Shown: positions 16,755-25,312 of the stretch, piece after piece
How positions within the stretch are numbered: the first letter of the stretch is position 1
Layout: the number at the start of each line of letters is the position of its first letter
Origin: Nocardia sp. CC227C
Lineage (GTDB): Bacteria; Actinomycetota; Actinomycetes; Mycobacteriales; Mycobacteriaceae
Assembly: GCF_030767025.1 (NCBI RefSeq)
Contig: NZ_JASITE010000011.1
Location: forward strand, 124,001-188,000
Direction of reading: 5' to 3'
Length of the DNA: 64,000 nucleotides
Position numbers and translations under genes: made by a program
Notes under the pieces: generated by a model
Databases searched by the model: none
Told to the model about the DNA's origin: nothing
The model's input: only the letters and a program-made list of their open reading frames with translations

Positions 16755-17672
16755 TCAGCGCAAGGTGACCTGACGCGAACGCAGACCATCCCGCGAGCGG
16801 CGCTCCGCACTCGTCAGCGGTTCGTCCACCGCCAGCGCCTCGGCCAGCCGCGCACCGAATTCCGTTGCACCCGGCACCCATTCGCTGGCGTGCCGTTCGC
16901 GGTCCAGATCGAAGACCGGCACCAGCAGCCCGTGGGTCCGGAACGAGCCCGCGAACCGCGAACCCTCGCCCAGGTGCAGGTTCCCGGCCGCGTGCAGGCG
17001 GGCCAGGGCCAGCATCAAGGCGTCCTCGTCCTCCGGGCGCACCCAGCGCAGATGCGCCTTCTCACCGGCATCCACCCACCAGGCCGCGCCGATGGCGTCC
17101 CCGCCCAGCTCCAGCCGCGCCGACGGCATGATGGCCTGGTTCGCCTGCTCGATGGTGGCGGCCACCTGCGGATCCGGGGTGACCCCCGCCGGCACCCACC
17201 AGTTGAAGTCCTGATGCACCGTCAGATCCAGTGCCGCACCCGGATCCAGCACCTCGGCCAGGCTCGGCGCGCCGTCGGCACTGGTGGCGGCCAGCGACTC
17301 CCCCGGCTCCGCCGACTGGGTCCACAGAATCGCGGCGGCCAGATCCGCGGCCGGGTCACCGGACTGGAACTGCACCTGCACACCCACGAATCCGGACGGC
17401 TCGTCCCCGGCGCGCACCAGCGCCGACACCGCACCCGGCAGCACGGTCGCGAGAGTGACGGGACGTTCGGCGGCGACATTCGCCGACAGCTTCAGCGTGG
17501 CGGTCGCCGACGGCACGAACTCCCGTAGCGCCACCAGATCGCATTCCGCGGCCAAGCCCGCGAACGGCCGCGTCACCACCGACGCCGCCCGCTCCTGCGC
17601 CGCCCGACGCTCGGCCAGCTTCGCCTGCCGATTGCTCCCCGGCTTGGGACTGTTGCGCTTGCTCTTACCCAT
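16755..17672 (-). CDS. DUF5926 family protein
   Basis: 305 residues. The Lys/Arg-rich N-terminus (GKSKRNSPKPGSNRQAK) is followed by a mixed alpha/beta body with HQDFNWWVP and acidic residues. It matches the actinobacterial DUF5926 family, whose function is unknown. ATG 17672 is preferred over an upstream ATG at 17702; TACGCT ends 8 nt before it and there is no Shine-Dalgarno. Confidence 0.8.
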   Translation of the reverse strand: MGKSKRNSPKPGSNRQAKLAERRAAQERAASVVTRPFAGLAAECDLVALREFVPSATATLKLSANVAAERPVTLATVLPGAVSALVRAGDEPSGFVGVQVQFQSGDPAADLAAAILWTQSAEPGESLAATSADGAPSLAEVLDPGAALDLTVHQDFNWWVPAGVTPDPQVAATIEQANQAIMPSARLELGGDAIGAAWWVDAGEKAHLRWVRPEDEDALMLALARLHAAGNLHLGEGSRFAGSFRTHGLLVPVFDLDRERHASEWVPGATEFGARLAEALAVDEPLTSAERRSRDGLRSRQVTLR

Positions 17673-17817
17673 GAGGCGGGAGCGTAGCAGGACGGGGTAC
17701 ACATCCCCGCTTTGACCTGCTCATTTGCACTTCCTGACCGTTCCCTGCCGATCCCTCGGAATCCGCGGGGTTCAGCAGCGGTTCCGGGAGATTTCCGGCA
17801 TGGAGAGCAAGCGCCAG

Positions 17818-18297
17818 CTACCTCGTGGTGGGTTGCAAACCGTTCACGAACGCCGTGAACGTCGCTCGCTGCTCGTCGGTCATCAGCTCCTTCGGGACCG
17901 CGACCGCTTGCAGCTTGCCGAACATGATGTACCAGACTTCGGGTGTCTCGATGACCCGACCGAACGCGGCCCAACGAATCCGCGACTCCACGAGCGAGTT
18001 GGCCACCGTTAACCACTCGTCGCTGATCGCCATCTGACATCCGTCCTTGACGGCACCGGCCTGCATTCGCAGCGTCCAGGCGACCGTGGCGCGGCCGACC
18101 ACGAATACGAACGCGAGGCCGATGCCGGTGAAGACGTAGCCGATCGAATCTGTCGAGTCCAACATCAGCATGAAGAGGCCGAGCAGGACGATCACCACGC
18201 CCCCGACCCGCCACATGTTCAACTGATGCCGCATGACGAAGCGGATGGTGCGGCGCAGCCGCTCCTCTTCGTAAGGCACCCACATGGAAATCTGCAC
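17818..18297 (-). CDS. YcxB-family membrane protein
   Basis: About 159 residues with two adjacent transmembrane helices (about 30-70), then a soluble C-terminal domain with ISDEWLTVANSL and WAAFGRVIETPEVWYIMFG, typical of YcxB-like proteins. Function unknown. Two consecutive GTG codons (18300, 18297) can start it; TACGAT lies 6 nt before the second, which was chosen. ATG 18285 is a further possibility. Confidence 0.75.
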   Translation of the reverse strand: MQISMWVPYEEERLRRTIRFVMRHQLNMWRVGGVVIVLLGLFMLMLDSTDSIGYVFTGIGLAFVFVVGRATVAWTLRMQAGAVKDGCQMAISDEWLTVANSLVESRIRWAAFGRVIETPEVWYIMFGKLQAVAVPKELMTDEQRATFTAFVNGLQPTTR

Positions 18298-18499
18298 CAC
18301 CGCATCGTAAGTCGGCGAGCGCCACAGGACCCACCCAGACAGACCAATCGGTATCTCTGGTGCGTGCTGCGGCTACGACGGACAACAACCGCGACGACAC
18401 GGCACAATCCGGTCGTCTGCGGGTCACCGCCGTTCGATCACGACCTCGGCCGCTCACCTGCAACCGACCATCACACCCCCACGCGAGGGCATGACGCGA

Positions 18500-18531
18500 A
18501 GGCCCGCGAACCGGAAGCGGTTCGCGGGCCT
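18500..18531 (-). terminator. Hairpin terminator of sodA
   Basis: AGGCCCGCGAACC pairs perfectly with GGTTCGCGGGCCT around a 6-nt loop. It starts 21 nt after the sodA stop on the minus strand. Confidence 0.85.
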
Positions 18532-18552
18532 CGCACCTCACTGCGGGTCGGC

Positions 18553-19176
18553 TCAGCCGAAGATGAGGCCCTTGCCCTGGGAGACGGCGCGGGCGAAGCG
18601 CTCCTGCACGTCCTCCCAGTTGACGACGTTCCAGAACGCGGTCACGTAGTCGGCCTTGACGTTCTTGTACTGCAGGTAGAAGGCGTGCTCCCACATGTCG
18701 ACCTGCAGCAGCGGGATGATGCCCAGCGGGACGTTGGCCTGCTGGTCGTACAGCTGGAAGGTCAGCAGCTTCTGGCCCAGGGTGTCGTAACCCAGGACGG
18801 CCCAGCCGGAGCCCTGCAGACCGTTGGCCGCGGCGGTGAACTGCGCGCGGAACTTGTCGAACGAACCGAACTGGTCGTCAATGGCGGCGGCCAGGTCGCC
18901 GACCGGCTTGTCGCCACCGTTGGGGGAGAGGTTCTTCCACCAGATGGAGTGGTTCACGTGGCCACCCAGGTGGAAGGCCAGGTTCTTCTCGTACAGGAAG
19001 ATCGCGCCGTGGTCGCCCTTCTCGCGGGCCTCCTCCAGCTTCTCGAGCGCGGTGTTCGCGCCCGCGACATAGGCGGCGTGGTGCTTCGAGTGATGCAGTT
19101 CGTTGATCTGCCCGGAGATGTGGGGCTCCAGGGCGCTGTAGTCGTAATCCAGATCTGGCAGCGTGTACTCAGCCAC
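18553..19176 (-). CDS. sodA: Superoxide dismutase (Fe/Mn family)
   Basis: 207 residues, very close in pattern to mycobacterial SodA. It dismutates superoxide to H2O2 and O2. Metal-site segments include LHHSKHH, GGHVNHS and DMWEHAFYLQY. Residue 145 is Gln (YDQQ), where M. tuberculosis iron SodA has His; Gln at this place is usual in manganese enzymes. The GTG start follows GGAAGGGA. No classical signal peptide is seen, as in mycobacterial SodA. Confidence 0.95.
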   Translation of the reverse strand: MAEYTLPDLDYDYSALEPHISGQINELHHSKHHAAYVAGANTALEKLEEAREKGDHGAIFLYEKNLAFHLGGHVNHSIWWKNLSPNGGDKPVGDLAAAIDDQFGSFDKFRAQFTAAANGLQGSGWAVLGYDTLGQKLLTFQLYDQQANVPLGIIPLLQVDMWEHAFYLQYKNVKADYVTAFWNVVNWEDVQERFARAVSQGKGLIFG

Positions 19177-19384
19177 GATGTCCCTTCCTCAGTGTCGGGG
19201 CCGTGTGCCCTCGGTGTGTAGAGCGCACCCAACCATCATTCGTACACCCGCTCGGTTGCAACCGGGGGCGCTCCCCCCTGATTCCGGCGCCGGTCGATAA
19301 TCCCAGCAAGTGGACGGTGCCCGCCCAGCACGGGCACAAACAGGCCCCGCTCGGGGCCGGGACGGCTGCCGTAGCATCGAACCC

Positions 19385-20065
19385 ATGTCGTGGTACGACG
19401 AGCTCGTAGCCCGCATACGACTGCCGCAGGCCGCGCCGGTGACGCCGGAGCAGGCGTTGCCCGGCCGTCCCGAGCCGCTGGTCGTCCCGGAGCGGCATGT
19501 CGTCAACGGGCATCCGCTGAAACCTCCGTTCCCGGCGGGCACGGAGGTCGCGGTGGTGGCCATGGGCTGCTTCTGGGGCGCGGAGCGCGGCTACTGGCTG
19601 CACGACGGCGTGTACAGCACCGCCGTCGGATACGCCGGGGGCTATACGCCCAACGCCACCTACGAGGAAGTGTGTTCGGGGCGCACGGGGCATACCGAGG
19701 CGGTGTTGGTCGCGTACGACCCCGAGGTCGTCGACTACGCGGGCATCCTGCGGCGGTTCTGGGAGAACCACGATCCGACCCAGGGCATGCGACAGGGCAA
19801 CGACCGCGGCACCCAATATCGCTCGGCCGTGCTGACTCTCGACGACGGACAGCGCGACACCGCGCACGAGACCGCGGCGGCGTACCAGGAACGTCTCACC
19901 GCGGCCGGATTCGGCAGCATCACCACCGAGATCGCCGCGCTGCCGGATCTGTCCGCGTTCTACTACGCCGAGGGCTACCACCAGCAGTATCTGGCGAAGA
20001 ACCCCGGCGGCTACTGCCCCGACCACGGCACCGGCGTGCGGTGCCCGGGCGGCCCGGGCGCGTAG
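19385..20065 (+). CDS. msrA: Peptide methionine-S-sulfoxide reductase
   Basis: 226 residues. The active-site MGCFWGAERGYW (about 59-70) contains the catalytic Cys, and a C-terminal GGYCPDHG supplies a resolving Cys. It repairs oxidised methionine using thioredoxin. ATG 19385 has TAGCAT 7 nt upstream and no Shine-Dalgarno, so a leaderless start is likely; the longer open frame was not used. It is divergent from sodA, giving a small oxidative-stress pair. Confidence 0.94.
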   Translation: MSWYDELVARIRLPQAAPVTPEQALPGRPEPLVVPERHVVNGHPLKPPFPAGTEVAVVAMGCFWGAERGYWLHDGVYSTAVGYAGGYTPNATYEEVCSGRTGHTEAVLVAYDPEVVDYAGILRRFWENHDPTQGMRQGNDRGTQYRSAVLTLDDGQRDTAHETAAAYQERLTAAGFGSITTEIAALPDLSAFYYAEGYHQQYLAKNPGGYCPDHGTGVRCPGGPGA

Positions 20066-20080
20066 GGACGTCGCGCCGGG

Positions 20081-20692
20081 CTACAGCGCCGGGACGATAT
20101 CCGGTCGCATGGTGCGGGGATCGCACTTGTCGTGCGCTTCCCACCACCGCAGGCCGCCCGCGATGAAATCCGCGACCGGGATCTCGCGCCCGTGGCAGTC
20201 CTGGATGCCCACCCGGTCGAACCACACGCGGATATCGAGTTCGCGCGGGTCGATGCCCTCCTCCTGGGAGAACTCGAAGATGTGCGCGCCCTCGGTCGCA
20301 CCGAGCACGGTGTCGAAGCTGAGCAGTTCCCGCCACAGCGCCCAGCTGCTGTCGTCGAGATCGAAGAATTCCCAGCCGTGCAGTGCACCGCCGCCGAAGC
20401 TGCGCACCGCGTCCCCGAGCGTCTCGAGGGTGGCGGGCAGAATCTCCGGCTCCAGGGCGTCCCACTGCTGGCAGCGGAAGGAGGCGGCGACCCGGCTGAC
20501 GCCGGAGAAGGTGAGGAAAACCGCGCAGTCGGCGGGCGGCGGCCCGTCGAGCGGCAAGGTCAGCACATCGAGCTCGAGCCGTAGCCGAGCATTTGCTGGT
20601 TCGACCTGCATACCGAGGCAGGTCGCCTCGGACAGGGCGGTGTTGAGTCCGTTGGTGTCCAGTGAGTCGAGTAGCCCCCTGCTCGTATCCAT
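20081..20692 (-). CDS. Conserved hypothetical protein
   Basis: 203 residues, acidic, no membrane helix or signal peptide. Trp-rich C-terminal half (GWEFFDLDDSSWALWREL, FIAGGLRWWEAHD). I do not recognise a family. ATG 20692 lies 6 nt after TAGCCT. It converges on msrA with 15 nt between the stops. Confidence 0.7.
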   Translation of the reverse strand: MDTSRGLLDSLDTNGLNTALSEATCLGMQVEPANARLRLELDVLTLPLDGPPPADCAVFLTFSGVSRVAASFRCQQWDALEPEILPATLETLGDAVRSFGGGALHGWEFFDLDDSSWALWRELLSFDTVLGATEGAHIFEFSQEEGIDPRELDIRVWFDRVGIQDCHGREIPVADFIAGGLRWWEAHDKCDPRTMRPDIVPAL

Positions 20693-20883
20693 GGTCCGAG
20701 GCTACCGAAAGTGCCTGCGTGAACCGGGGATTTTCGTTTTTGTGCAGTGTTGTCGTTTTATACGGTTCCGCAGGGAACCGATCGGCCCGGCGGTGCGTCC
20801 AAGAAGATGTCCGGCCGAACGCTCCGGCACGTGGAGGGGACCTACCGGGGCGCTCGGCCGGACATTCCGGACAGGTCTCGACC

Positions 20884-20913
20884 TGTGGATCAGGTTGTGG
20901 ATTATGTGGATAA
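20884..20913. promoter_or_regulatory. Cluster of three DnaA-box-like 9-mers
   Basis: TGTGGATCA (20884), TGTGGATTA (20896) and TGTGGATAA (20905) lie in the same orientation. The last is an exact match to the complement of the DnaA box TTATCCACA. They sit in the intergenic region upstream of the rhodanese gene, about 60 nt before its start. The rest of 20693-20974 has no gene that I can support. Confidence 0.6.
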
Positions 20914-20974
20914 CCTGCCGCTCGACCGGAATGGAACTCCCCCGCCGCCGCGCCCCCGTGGCAGGATCGACAGG

Positions 20975-21349
20975 GTGACGAGCCCCGACATACCCTCGGT
21001 ACCGATCGACGCCGTGCCCGCGGAGTTCGACGTCGCCGAGCCGTGGGGCACGACCGACAGCGTGCCCGCCCTCCTGCTCGACGTCCGCGAGCCCGACGAG
21101 TGGCGGCTCGGCCACGCACCGGGCGCCATGCACATCCCCATGGTCGACGTCCCGGCGCGCACCGACGAAATCGATATCGACGCCCAGGTGTACGTGATCT
21201 GCCGCCAGGGCGGCCGCTCCATCCAGGTGGCCCAGTACCTCGAGCACATCGGCTACGAGGTGCTGCACGTCTCCGGCGGCATGGTCGCCTGGCAGCAGGC
21301 GGGCCGTCCGCTCACCGGTGACGACGAGCAACAGGCGAAGATCTACTAG
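20975..21349 (+). CDS. Rhodanese-like domain protein
   Basis: 124 residues, a single rhodanese domain. It has LLLDVREPDEWRLGHAPGA (CH2A-like entry) and the active-site loop CRQGGRS with the catalytic Cys near 80, ending GGMVAWQQAG. Likely sulfur transfer. GTG 20975 has AGGA 8 nt upstream. A longer open frame from 20747 crosses the DnaA-box region and was rejected. It heads an operon with the DUF4328 and GlpQ genes. Confidence 0.88.
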   Translation: MTSPDIPSVPIDAVPAEFDVAEPWGTTDSVPALLLDVREPDEWRLGHAPGAMHIPMVDVPARTDEIDIDAQVYVICRQGGRSIQVAQYLEHIGYEVLHVSGGMVAWQQAGRPLTGDDEQQAKIY

Positions 21350-21370
21350 ATGAAAGGGGGGACCCGTCCG

Positions 21371-22477
21371 GTGAGTTCCGTTCCGCGATCGCCGGCGCGA
21401 TCGCAGGTGGTGCAGCCCTGCGCCCGCTGCGGCGCGCGCTGGGCCGTGCAGGGCACTCCGCTGCACTGGTGCCCGCGCTGCCGCGGCGTGCTGCTCTCGC
21501 CCGCACCCGTCGACGCCCCTCCCGCCCGCCGCAACTACCGGTGGGTCGCCCGGCCGCCCGGCCGCCGCAAGAGCCCCGCGCCCGTCCCGCGCCGCTCCGG
21601 CTCATGGGAGACCCCGCACTACACCCGGATTCCACGCTGGGGGCTGCGCGACGTGCCGCCGCGGCCCGCCGTCGGGCCGACCGGGCGGCTGGACCGGCTC
21701 GCCGCCCGCGTACCGCTGCTGCTGACCGTGACCGCCGGTCTCTTCTTCGCCGCCGGTCTCGCCGAACTGGGCCGCTACGGCATCCTGCTGCGCAACCGCA
21801 CCCGGCTCATCGAACCGTGGCTGCTGGCGCTCTCCGACGCGCTCGTCTACACCACCGCCCTGGCCGCCCTGCTGCTGGCGCTGGTGAGCGCGGTCGCCGT
21901 GGTCGGGCGGCTCGCCGATCTGCGGCGCGCCGCGTACGCCCGAGCCGGACAACGCGATCCGCGGTCGCCGCTCATGCTGGCGCTGGGCTGCCTGGTCCCG
22001 GTCGCGAATCTGCTGTGGCCCGGCGTCTTCCTCACCGAGGTGGCACGCCGGCGCGCGGATCCGCGGCTGCTTCGGGCCGTCCGGATCTGGTGGGGCGTCT
22101 GGATCGTCAATGCCCTCATGGTGTTCGGCGCGCTGCTGTGGCGGCTGCCGGATTCGCTGCAGGCCGAGGCCGACGGCGTGTTGTGGACCGCCGTCACCGA
22201 CCTGATCGCCGCGGGCGTGGCCGTGCTGACGCTCTGGGTGATGCGCGGCTGCGAGGGGCTGGATGTGCTCGGACGCCCGCAGGCCACGCACCGGTGGACC
22301 GTGGCGACGGCCCCGGCCGAACCCGTCATCGAGCCGGTACGGCCGGGCGGGTCCGCCGAACGCGCGCCGCGCGCCACCGTCGGGAATGATGAGGCCACCG
22401 TGAGTGCACCGGCCGGTGAGCCCCAAAACCCGGACGGTTCGCCGGAATTCGAGCATGAGGAGGTATTGGCGAAGTGA
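21371..22477 (+). CDS. DUF4328 membrane protein with N-terminal zinc ribbon
   Basis: About 368 residues. An N-terminal CARCGAR and CPRCRG pair suggests a zinc ribbon (about 17-40). Several membrane helices follow (about 110-295) with the DUF4328 pattern (GCLVPVANLLWPG). The C-terminus is disordered. GTG 21371 is placed about 11 nt after AGGGGGG; ATG 21350 directly after the rhodanese stop is the alternative. The stop overlaps the glpQ GTG. Corresponds to Rv3843c by position and type. Function unknown. Confidence 0.8.
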   Translation: MSSVPRSPARSQVVQPCARCGARWAVQGTPLHWCPRCRGVLLSPAPVDAPPARRNYRWVARPPGRRKSPAPVPRRSGSWETPHYTRIPRWGLRDVPPRPAVGPTGRLDRLAARVPLLLTVTAGLFFAAGLAELGRYGILLRNRTRLIEPWLLALSDALVYTTALAALLLALVSAVAVVGRLADLRRAAYARAGQRDPRSPLMLALGCLVPVANLLWPGVFLTEVARRRADPRLLRAVRIWWGVWIVNALMVFGALLWRLPDSLQAEADGVLWTAVTDLIAAGVAVLTLWVMRGCEGLDVLGRPQATHRWTVATAPAEPVIEPVRPGGSAERAPRATVGNDEATVSAPAGEPQNPDGSPEFEHEEVLAK

Positions 22478-23238
22478 GCCGGGACAGTCGTGCGCCGTTC
22501 GTGGTCGCGCATCGGGGCGCATCGGCGGCGAAACCCGAACACACCCTCGCCGCGTACGAACTCGCACTCCAGGAGGGCGCCGACGGCGTCGAATGCGATG
22601 TGCGACTGACCAAGGACGGCCAGCTGGTGTGCGTGCACGACCGCACGGTCGACCGCACCTCCTCCGGCACCGGCGCGGTCAGCGAGATGACCCTCGCCGA
22701 ACTCGAGGCCCTCGACTTCGGGGCGGACGGCGAGCCCGCCGCCGTGCTCACCCTCGCCCAGCTCATCGAGCTGGTGCTGGACTGGAAGAGCCGCCCCACC
22801 AAACTCTTCATCGAGACCAAGCATCCGGTCCGGTACGGCGCGCTGGTGGAGACCACGCTGCTGAACGAATTGCAGCGCTACGGCATCGCCACCCCCGCCT
22901 CCGCCGACCATTCCCGCGCGGTGGTCATGTCCTTCGCCGCGACCGCGGTCTGGCGCATCCGCCGCGCCGCGCCGTTGCTCCCGACGGTCCTGCTCGGCGA
23001 GTCGTCGCTCTACCTGTCCGGCGGCGCGGCCACCACGGTGGGCGCGACCGCCGTCGGCCCCTCGGTGCGTACCCTGCGCGAGCACCCCGACCTGGTCGAC
23101 AAGGCCGCCGCCGCGGGCCGCGCCACCTACTGCTGGACCGTCGACGACGCCGACGACGTCCAACTCTGCGCCGACCTCGGCGTCAGCTGGGTGGCGACCA
23201 ACCACCCGGGCCGCACCAAGGGCCTGCTGACCGTCTAG
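22474..23238 (+). CDS. glpQ: Glycerophosphodiester phosphodiesterase
   Basis: 254 residues. VAHRGASAAKPEHTLAAY (His, Glu) and GVECDVRLTKDG give the GDPD metal site and HDRTVDRTS the second His. It hydrolyses glycerophosphodiesters to glycerol-3-phosphate and an alcohol. The GTG start overlaps the previous stop by 4 nt. There is no signal peptide, so the enzyme is cytosolic. Equivalent to Rv3842c (glpQ1). Confidence 0.94.
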   Translation: MSRDSRAPFVVAHRGASAAKPEHTLAAYELALQEGADGVECDVRLTKDGQLVCVHDRTVDRTSSGTGAVSEMTLAELEALDFGADGEPAAVLTLAQLIELVLDWKSRPTKLFIETKHPVRYGALVETTLLNELQRYGIATPASADHSRAVVMSFAATAVWRIRRAAPLLPTVLLGESSLYLSGGAATTVGATAVGPSVRTLREHPDLVDKAAAAGRATYCWTVDDADDVQLCADLGVSWVATNHPGRTKGLLTV

Positions 23239-23306
23239 CCCGTGCCGTGGCCTCGCGCCCCACGACGCTGGCGGTACGGCGGAGCGACCTCGGGGAGGAG
23301 CACGAA

Positions 23307-23513
23307 ATGCGCAGGCTGCGAACATTTCTCGTCGAGGCGGCCGCGACCGTGTCGGGCGCGCTTGCCGTCGCGGCGGTGCTGATCTTCGGCTTCGGCTGGC
23401 AGGGCGTCGGCGTCATCCTGGTATCGGTGCCGGTGGGCCTGATCCTCGGCGAACTGGGCATCGCCGCGCTGCGGGCACGCCGCGCCGACGCGGGGCCGCG
23501 CGAGCGCGCGTAG
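23307..23513 (+). CDS. Small two-helix membrane protein
   Basis: 68 residues with two hydrophobic helices joined by a short turn (GFGWQG) and an Arg-rich tail. GGGGAGGAG at 23292-23300 is a strong ribosome site for ATG 23307. It follows glpQ by 68 nt. No family is recognised. Confidence 0.7.
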   Translation: MRRLRTFLVEAAATVSGALAVAAVLIFGFGWQGVGVILVSVPVGLILGELGIAALRARRADAGPRERA

Positions 23514-23682
23514 ACCGTCGGGACCGCCACCGATGCGCAGGGAACCGGCCGTTACTCGTCGGCGGACCCGTCTGCTAGCACTCTCTGGTACTTGTGTGCC
23601 AGTTCATTTCCCGGGCAACCTGGGTATCCCTACTGGTAGGACGGGCAGGGCCGCCCCGATTTCGGAATCTCGGGAGGCAGAG

Positions 23683-24213
23683 ATGCATACGAACGACGAC
23701 CACATCGGCGTCACGCCATTCCAGGCGCGCGGGTCGCTGCGCGGCTTCCTCATCTCGGGGCGGTGGCCGGACTCCACCAAGGAGTGGGCGCAGCTGCTGG
23801 TGCTGGCGGTGCGGGTGGCGAGCCTGCCGGGGCTGCTGCCGACCAGCATGGTCTTCGGCACCCGCGATGACCTCCCCGACGATCCGGAACCGGGAACCGT
23901 GGGATTGGTGCTGGCCGAGGGGCCGGTGCTCGGCGAGGAGGCGGTGCAGCCGGGTCGGTTTGCCGAACATGTGCCATCGGCCCTGCTCATGCTGCATCCA
24001 CCGCGCGAGACGCGGCCCTCGCTGCCCGAGCTGGCGGGCGCGGCGTCGGGCTGCGTGCTGCTGCCGGGGGTGCCGCATCTGGGGCTGGAACATCGCGCGG
24101 CCTGGGTGGAGACCGATTGCGACGGCGTGGTGACCTCCATGGTTTCGCGTGTGGGCGTCGATCCGATCAGCGATCCCGACACCGCGGTTCTGGCCATGCT
24201 GCTGGCCGCGTGA
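23683..24213 (+). CDS. Hypothetical soluble protein
   Basis: 176 residues, no membrane helix. It opens MHTNDDHIGVTPFQARGS and has no motif I know. GGGAGGCAG directly upstream supports ATG 23683 over the longer open frame from 23533. Confidence 0.7.
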   Translation: MHTNDDHIGVTPFQARGSLRGFLISGRWPDSTKEWAQLLVLAVRVASLPGLLPTSMVFGTRDDLPDDPEPGTVGLVLAEGPVLGEEAVQPGRFAEHVPSALLMLHPPRETRPSLPELAGAASGCVLLPGVPHLGLEHRAAWVETDCDGVVTSMVSRVGVDPISDPDTAVLAMLLAA

Positions 24214-24311
24214 GGGTTCCCGAAACCACCGGGCAGGACTCCCAAACTTATTGCGCGCATTGCGATTTCGATTACTCCGGGTTGGCGGCGGGCGGTTTGC
24301 CGGGGTAGAGT

Positions 24312-24420
24312 GGCCGACAGCGAAGGGGAGTAGCCCCCAATCGCGCAGTCGACATACTGGTCCCGTCGCGGATCCGGCTGCGGGAACCGGAATTCCGGTG
24401 GGCGAGACCTTCGGCCGATG
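24312..24420 (+). ncRNA. yybP-ykoY manganese riboswitch
   Basis: The conserved elements AAGGGGAGTAGC (24323), GTCGACATACTGG and GGGCGAGACC are present in order. GGCCGA near 24313 can pair with TCGGCC near 24412 as P1. It is upstream of an UPF0016/TMEM165 gene, a classic target of this Mn(II)-sensing RNA. Binding of Mn(II) is expected to turn the exporter on. Boundaries are approximate. Confidence 0.88.
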
Positions 24421-24446
24421 ACAACCGATCCGAATTACCGGTGCGG

Positions 24447-24480
24447 TGTCGGCTGAAGGCTCTGTGTCGTTCAGCCGACA
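24447..24480 (+). promoter_or_regulatory. Hairpin between riboswitch and exporter start
   Basis: TGTCGGCTGAA pairs perfectly with TTCAGCCGACA around a 12-nt loop, ending 26 nt before the ATG. It lies between the aptamer and the ribosome site (GGGAGCC), so it may be part of the expression platform. No T-run follows, which argues for translational rather than intrinsic-termination control. Confidence 0.55.
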
Positions 24481-24505
24481 GGCCGGAGCCCTGGGAGCCT
24501 GAACG

Positions 24506-25312
24506 ATGATCACCACCGTGTTGCTGAGTTTCGGCGCACTGTTCCTCGCCGAACTCGGCGACAAATCGCAACTCATGGCGCTGACATTCGCGCTGCGCTA
24601 CCGCTGGTGGGTGGTGCTGAGCGCGATCGCCACCGCGAGCGTGGCGGTGAACCTGATGGCCGTCGGGGTGGGCCACTTCCTCGGCGCGGCGCTGCCGACC
24701 GAGTTGATCTCGCTGCTCGCCGCCGCCATCTTCCTGGCCGTTGGTCTGTGGACGCTGCGCGACGTGCTGCCCGCACCGGCCGCGGAGGAATCCGGCACGG
24801 CGACCACCCGGCCCACGTCACGCTCGGCGTTCTTCGTGGTGCTGTCCGCGTTCATGCTCGCCGAGCTGGGCGACCGCACCATGTTCGCGACCATGGCGCT
24901 CGCCACCGACCGGGGCTGGCTGGCGGTGTGGATCGGCTCGGTGGCCGGCATGGTGGCGGCGGGCGGACTGGCCATCGCCATCGGCGTGACCGTGGGCAGG
25001 CATATTCCGGAGCGCGCCATCGCCACCTGCTCGGGCCTGCTTTTCCTCTACTTCGGCGCGCTGACGCTGCTGGGGACCGTGACCCGGATGGGTCCCGCGG
25101 CCACCGCGCTCGCCGCCGCCGGGCTACCCGTCCTGGCCGGGCTCGTGCTGCTGTTCCTGCGCCGCCAGCGGCGTGCCGAACAGGTCTCCGCTGCGGGCGA
25201 CCAGTTCGAGTATGGGCTCCCGCAGGTCGTGCAGTCCCTCGATGTCGTCGGTGGCGATACACGCGGTGACCATGGAGCTCAGGGCCGCAACCAGGGTCTG
25301 GCAGGCGAATAG
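24506..25312 (+). CDS. UPF0016/TMEM165 family manganese exporter
   Basis: 268 residues. Two repeats carry ELGDKS (16-21) and ELGDRT (120-125), the hallmark cation-binding motifs, within six predicted helices. The family exports Mn(II) (and Ca in eukaryotes). A Mn riboswitch precedes it. The last helix ends near residue 220; the remaining ~48 residues (VSAAGDQF onward) are antisense to the tetR gene and look non-native, an odd 3' extension that may reflect loss of an earlier stop. Confidence 0.9.
   Translation: MITTVLLSFGALFLAELGDKSQLMALTFALRYRWWVVLSAIATASVAVNLMAVGVGHFLGAALPTELISLLAAAIFLAVGLWTLRDVLPAPAAEESGTATTRPTSRSAFFVVLSAFMLAELGDRTMFATMALATDRGWLAVWIGSVAGMVAAGGLAIAIGVTVGRHIPERAIATCSGLLFLYFGALTLLGTVTRMGPAATALAAAGLPVLAGLVLLFLRRQRRAEQVSAAGDQFEYGLPQVVQSLDVVGGDTRGDHGAQGRNQGLAGE

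Noticed and set aside
20884..20913. Possible chromosomal origin oriC
   Set aside because: Only three boxes and no dnaA, dnaN or long AT-rich unwinding region; treated as a small box cluster.
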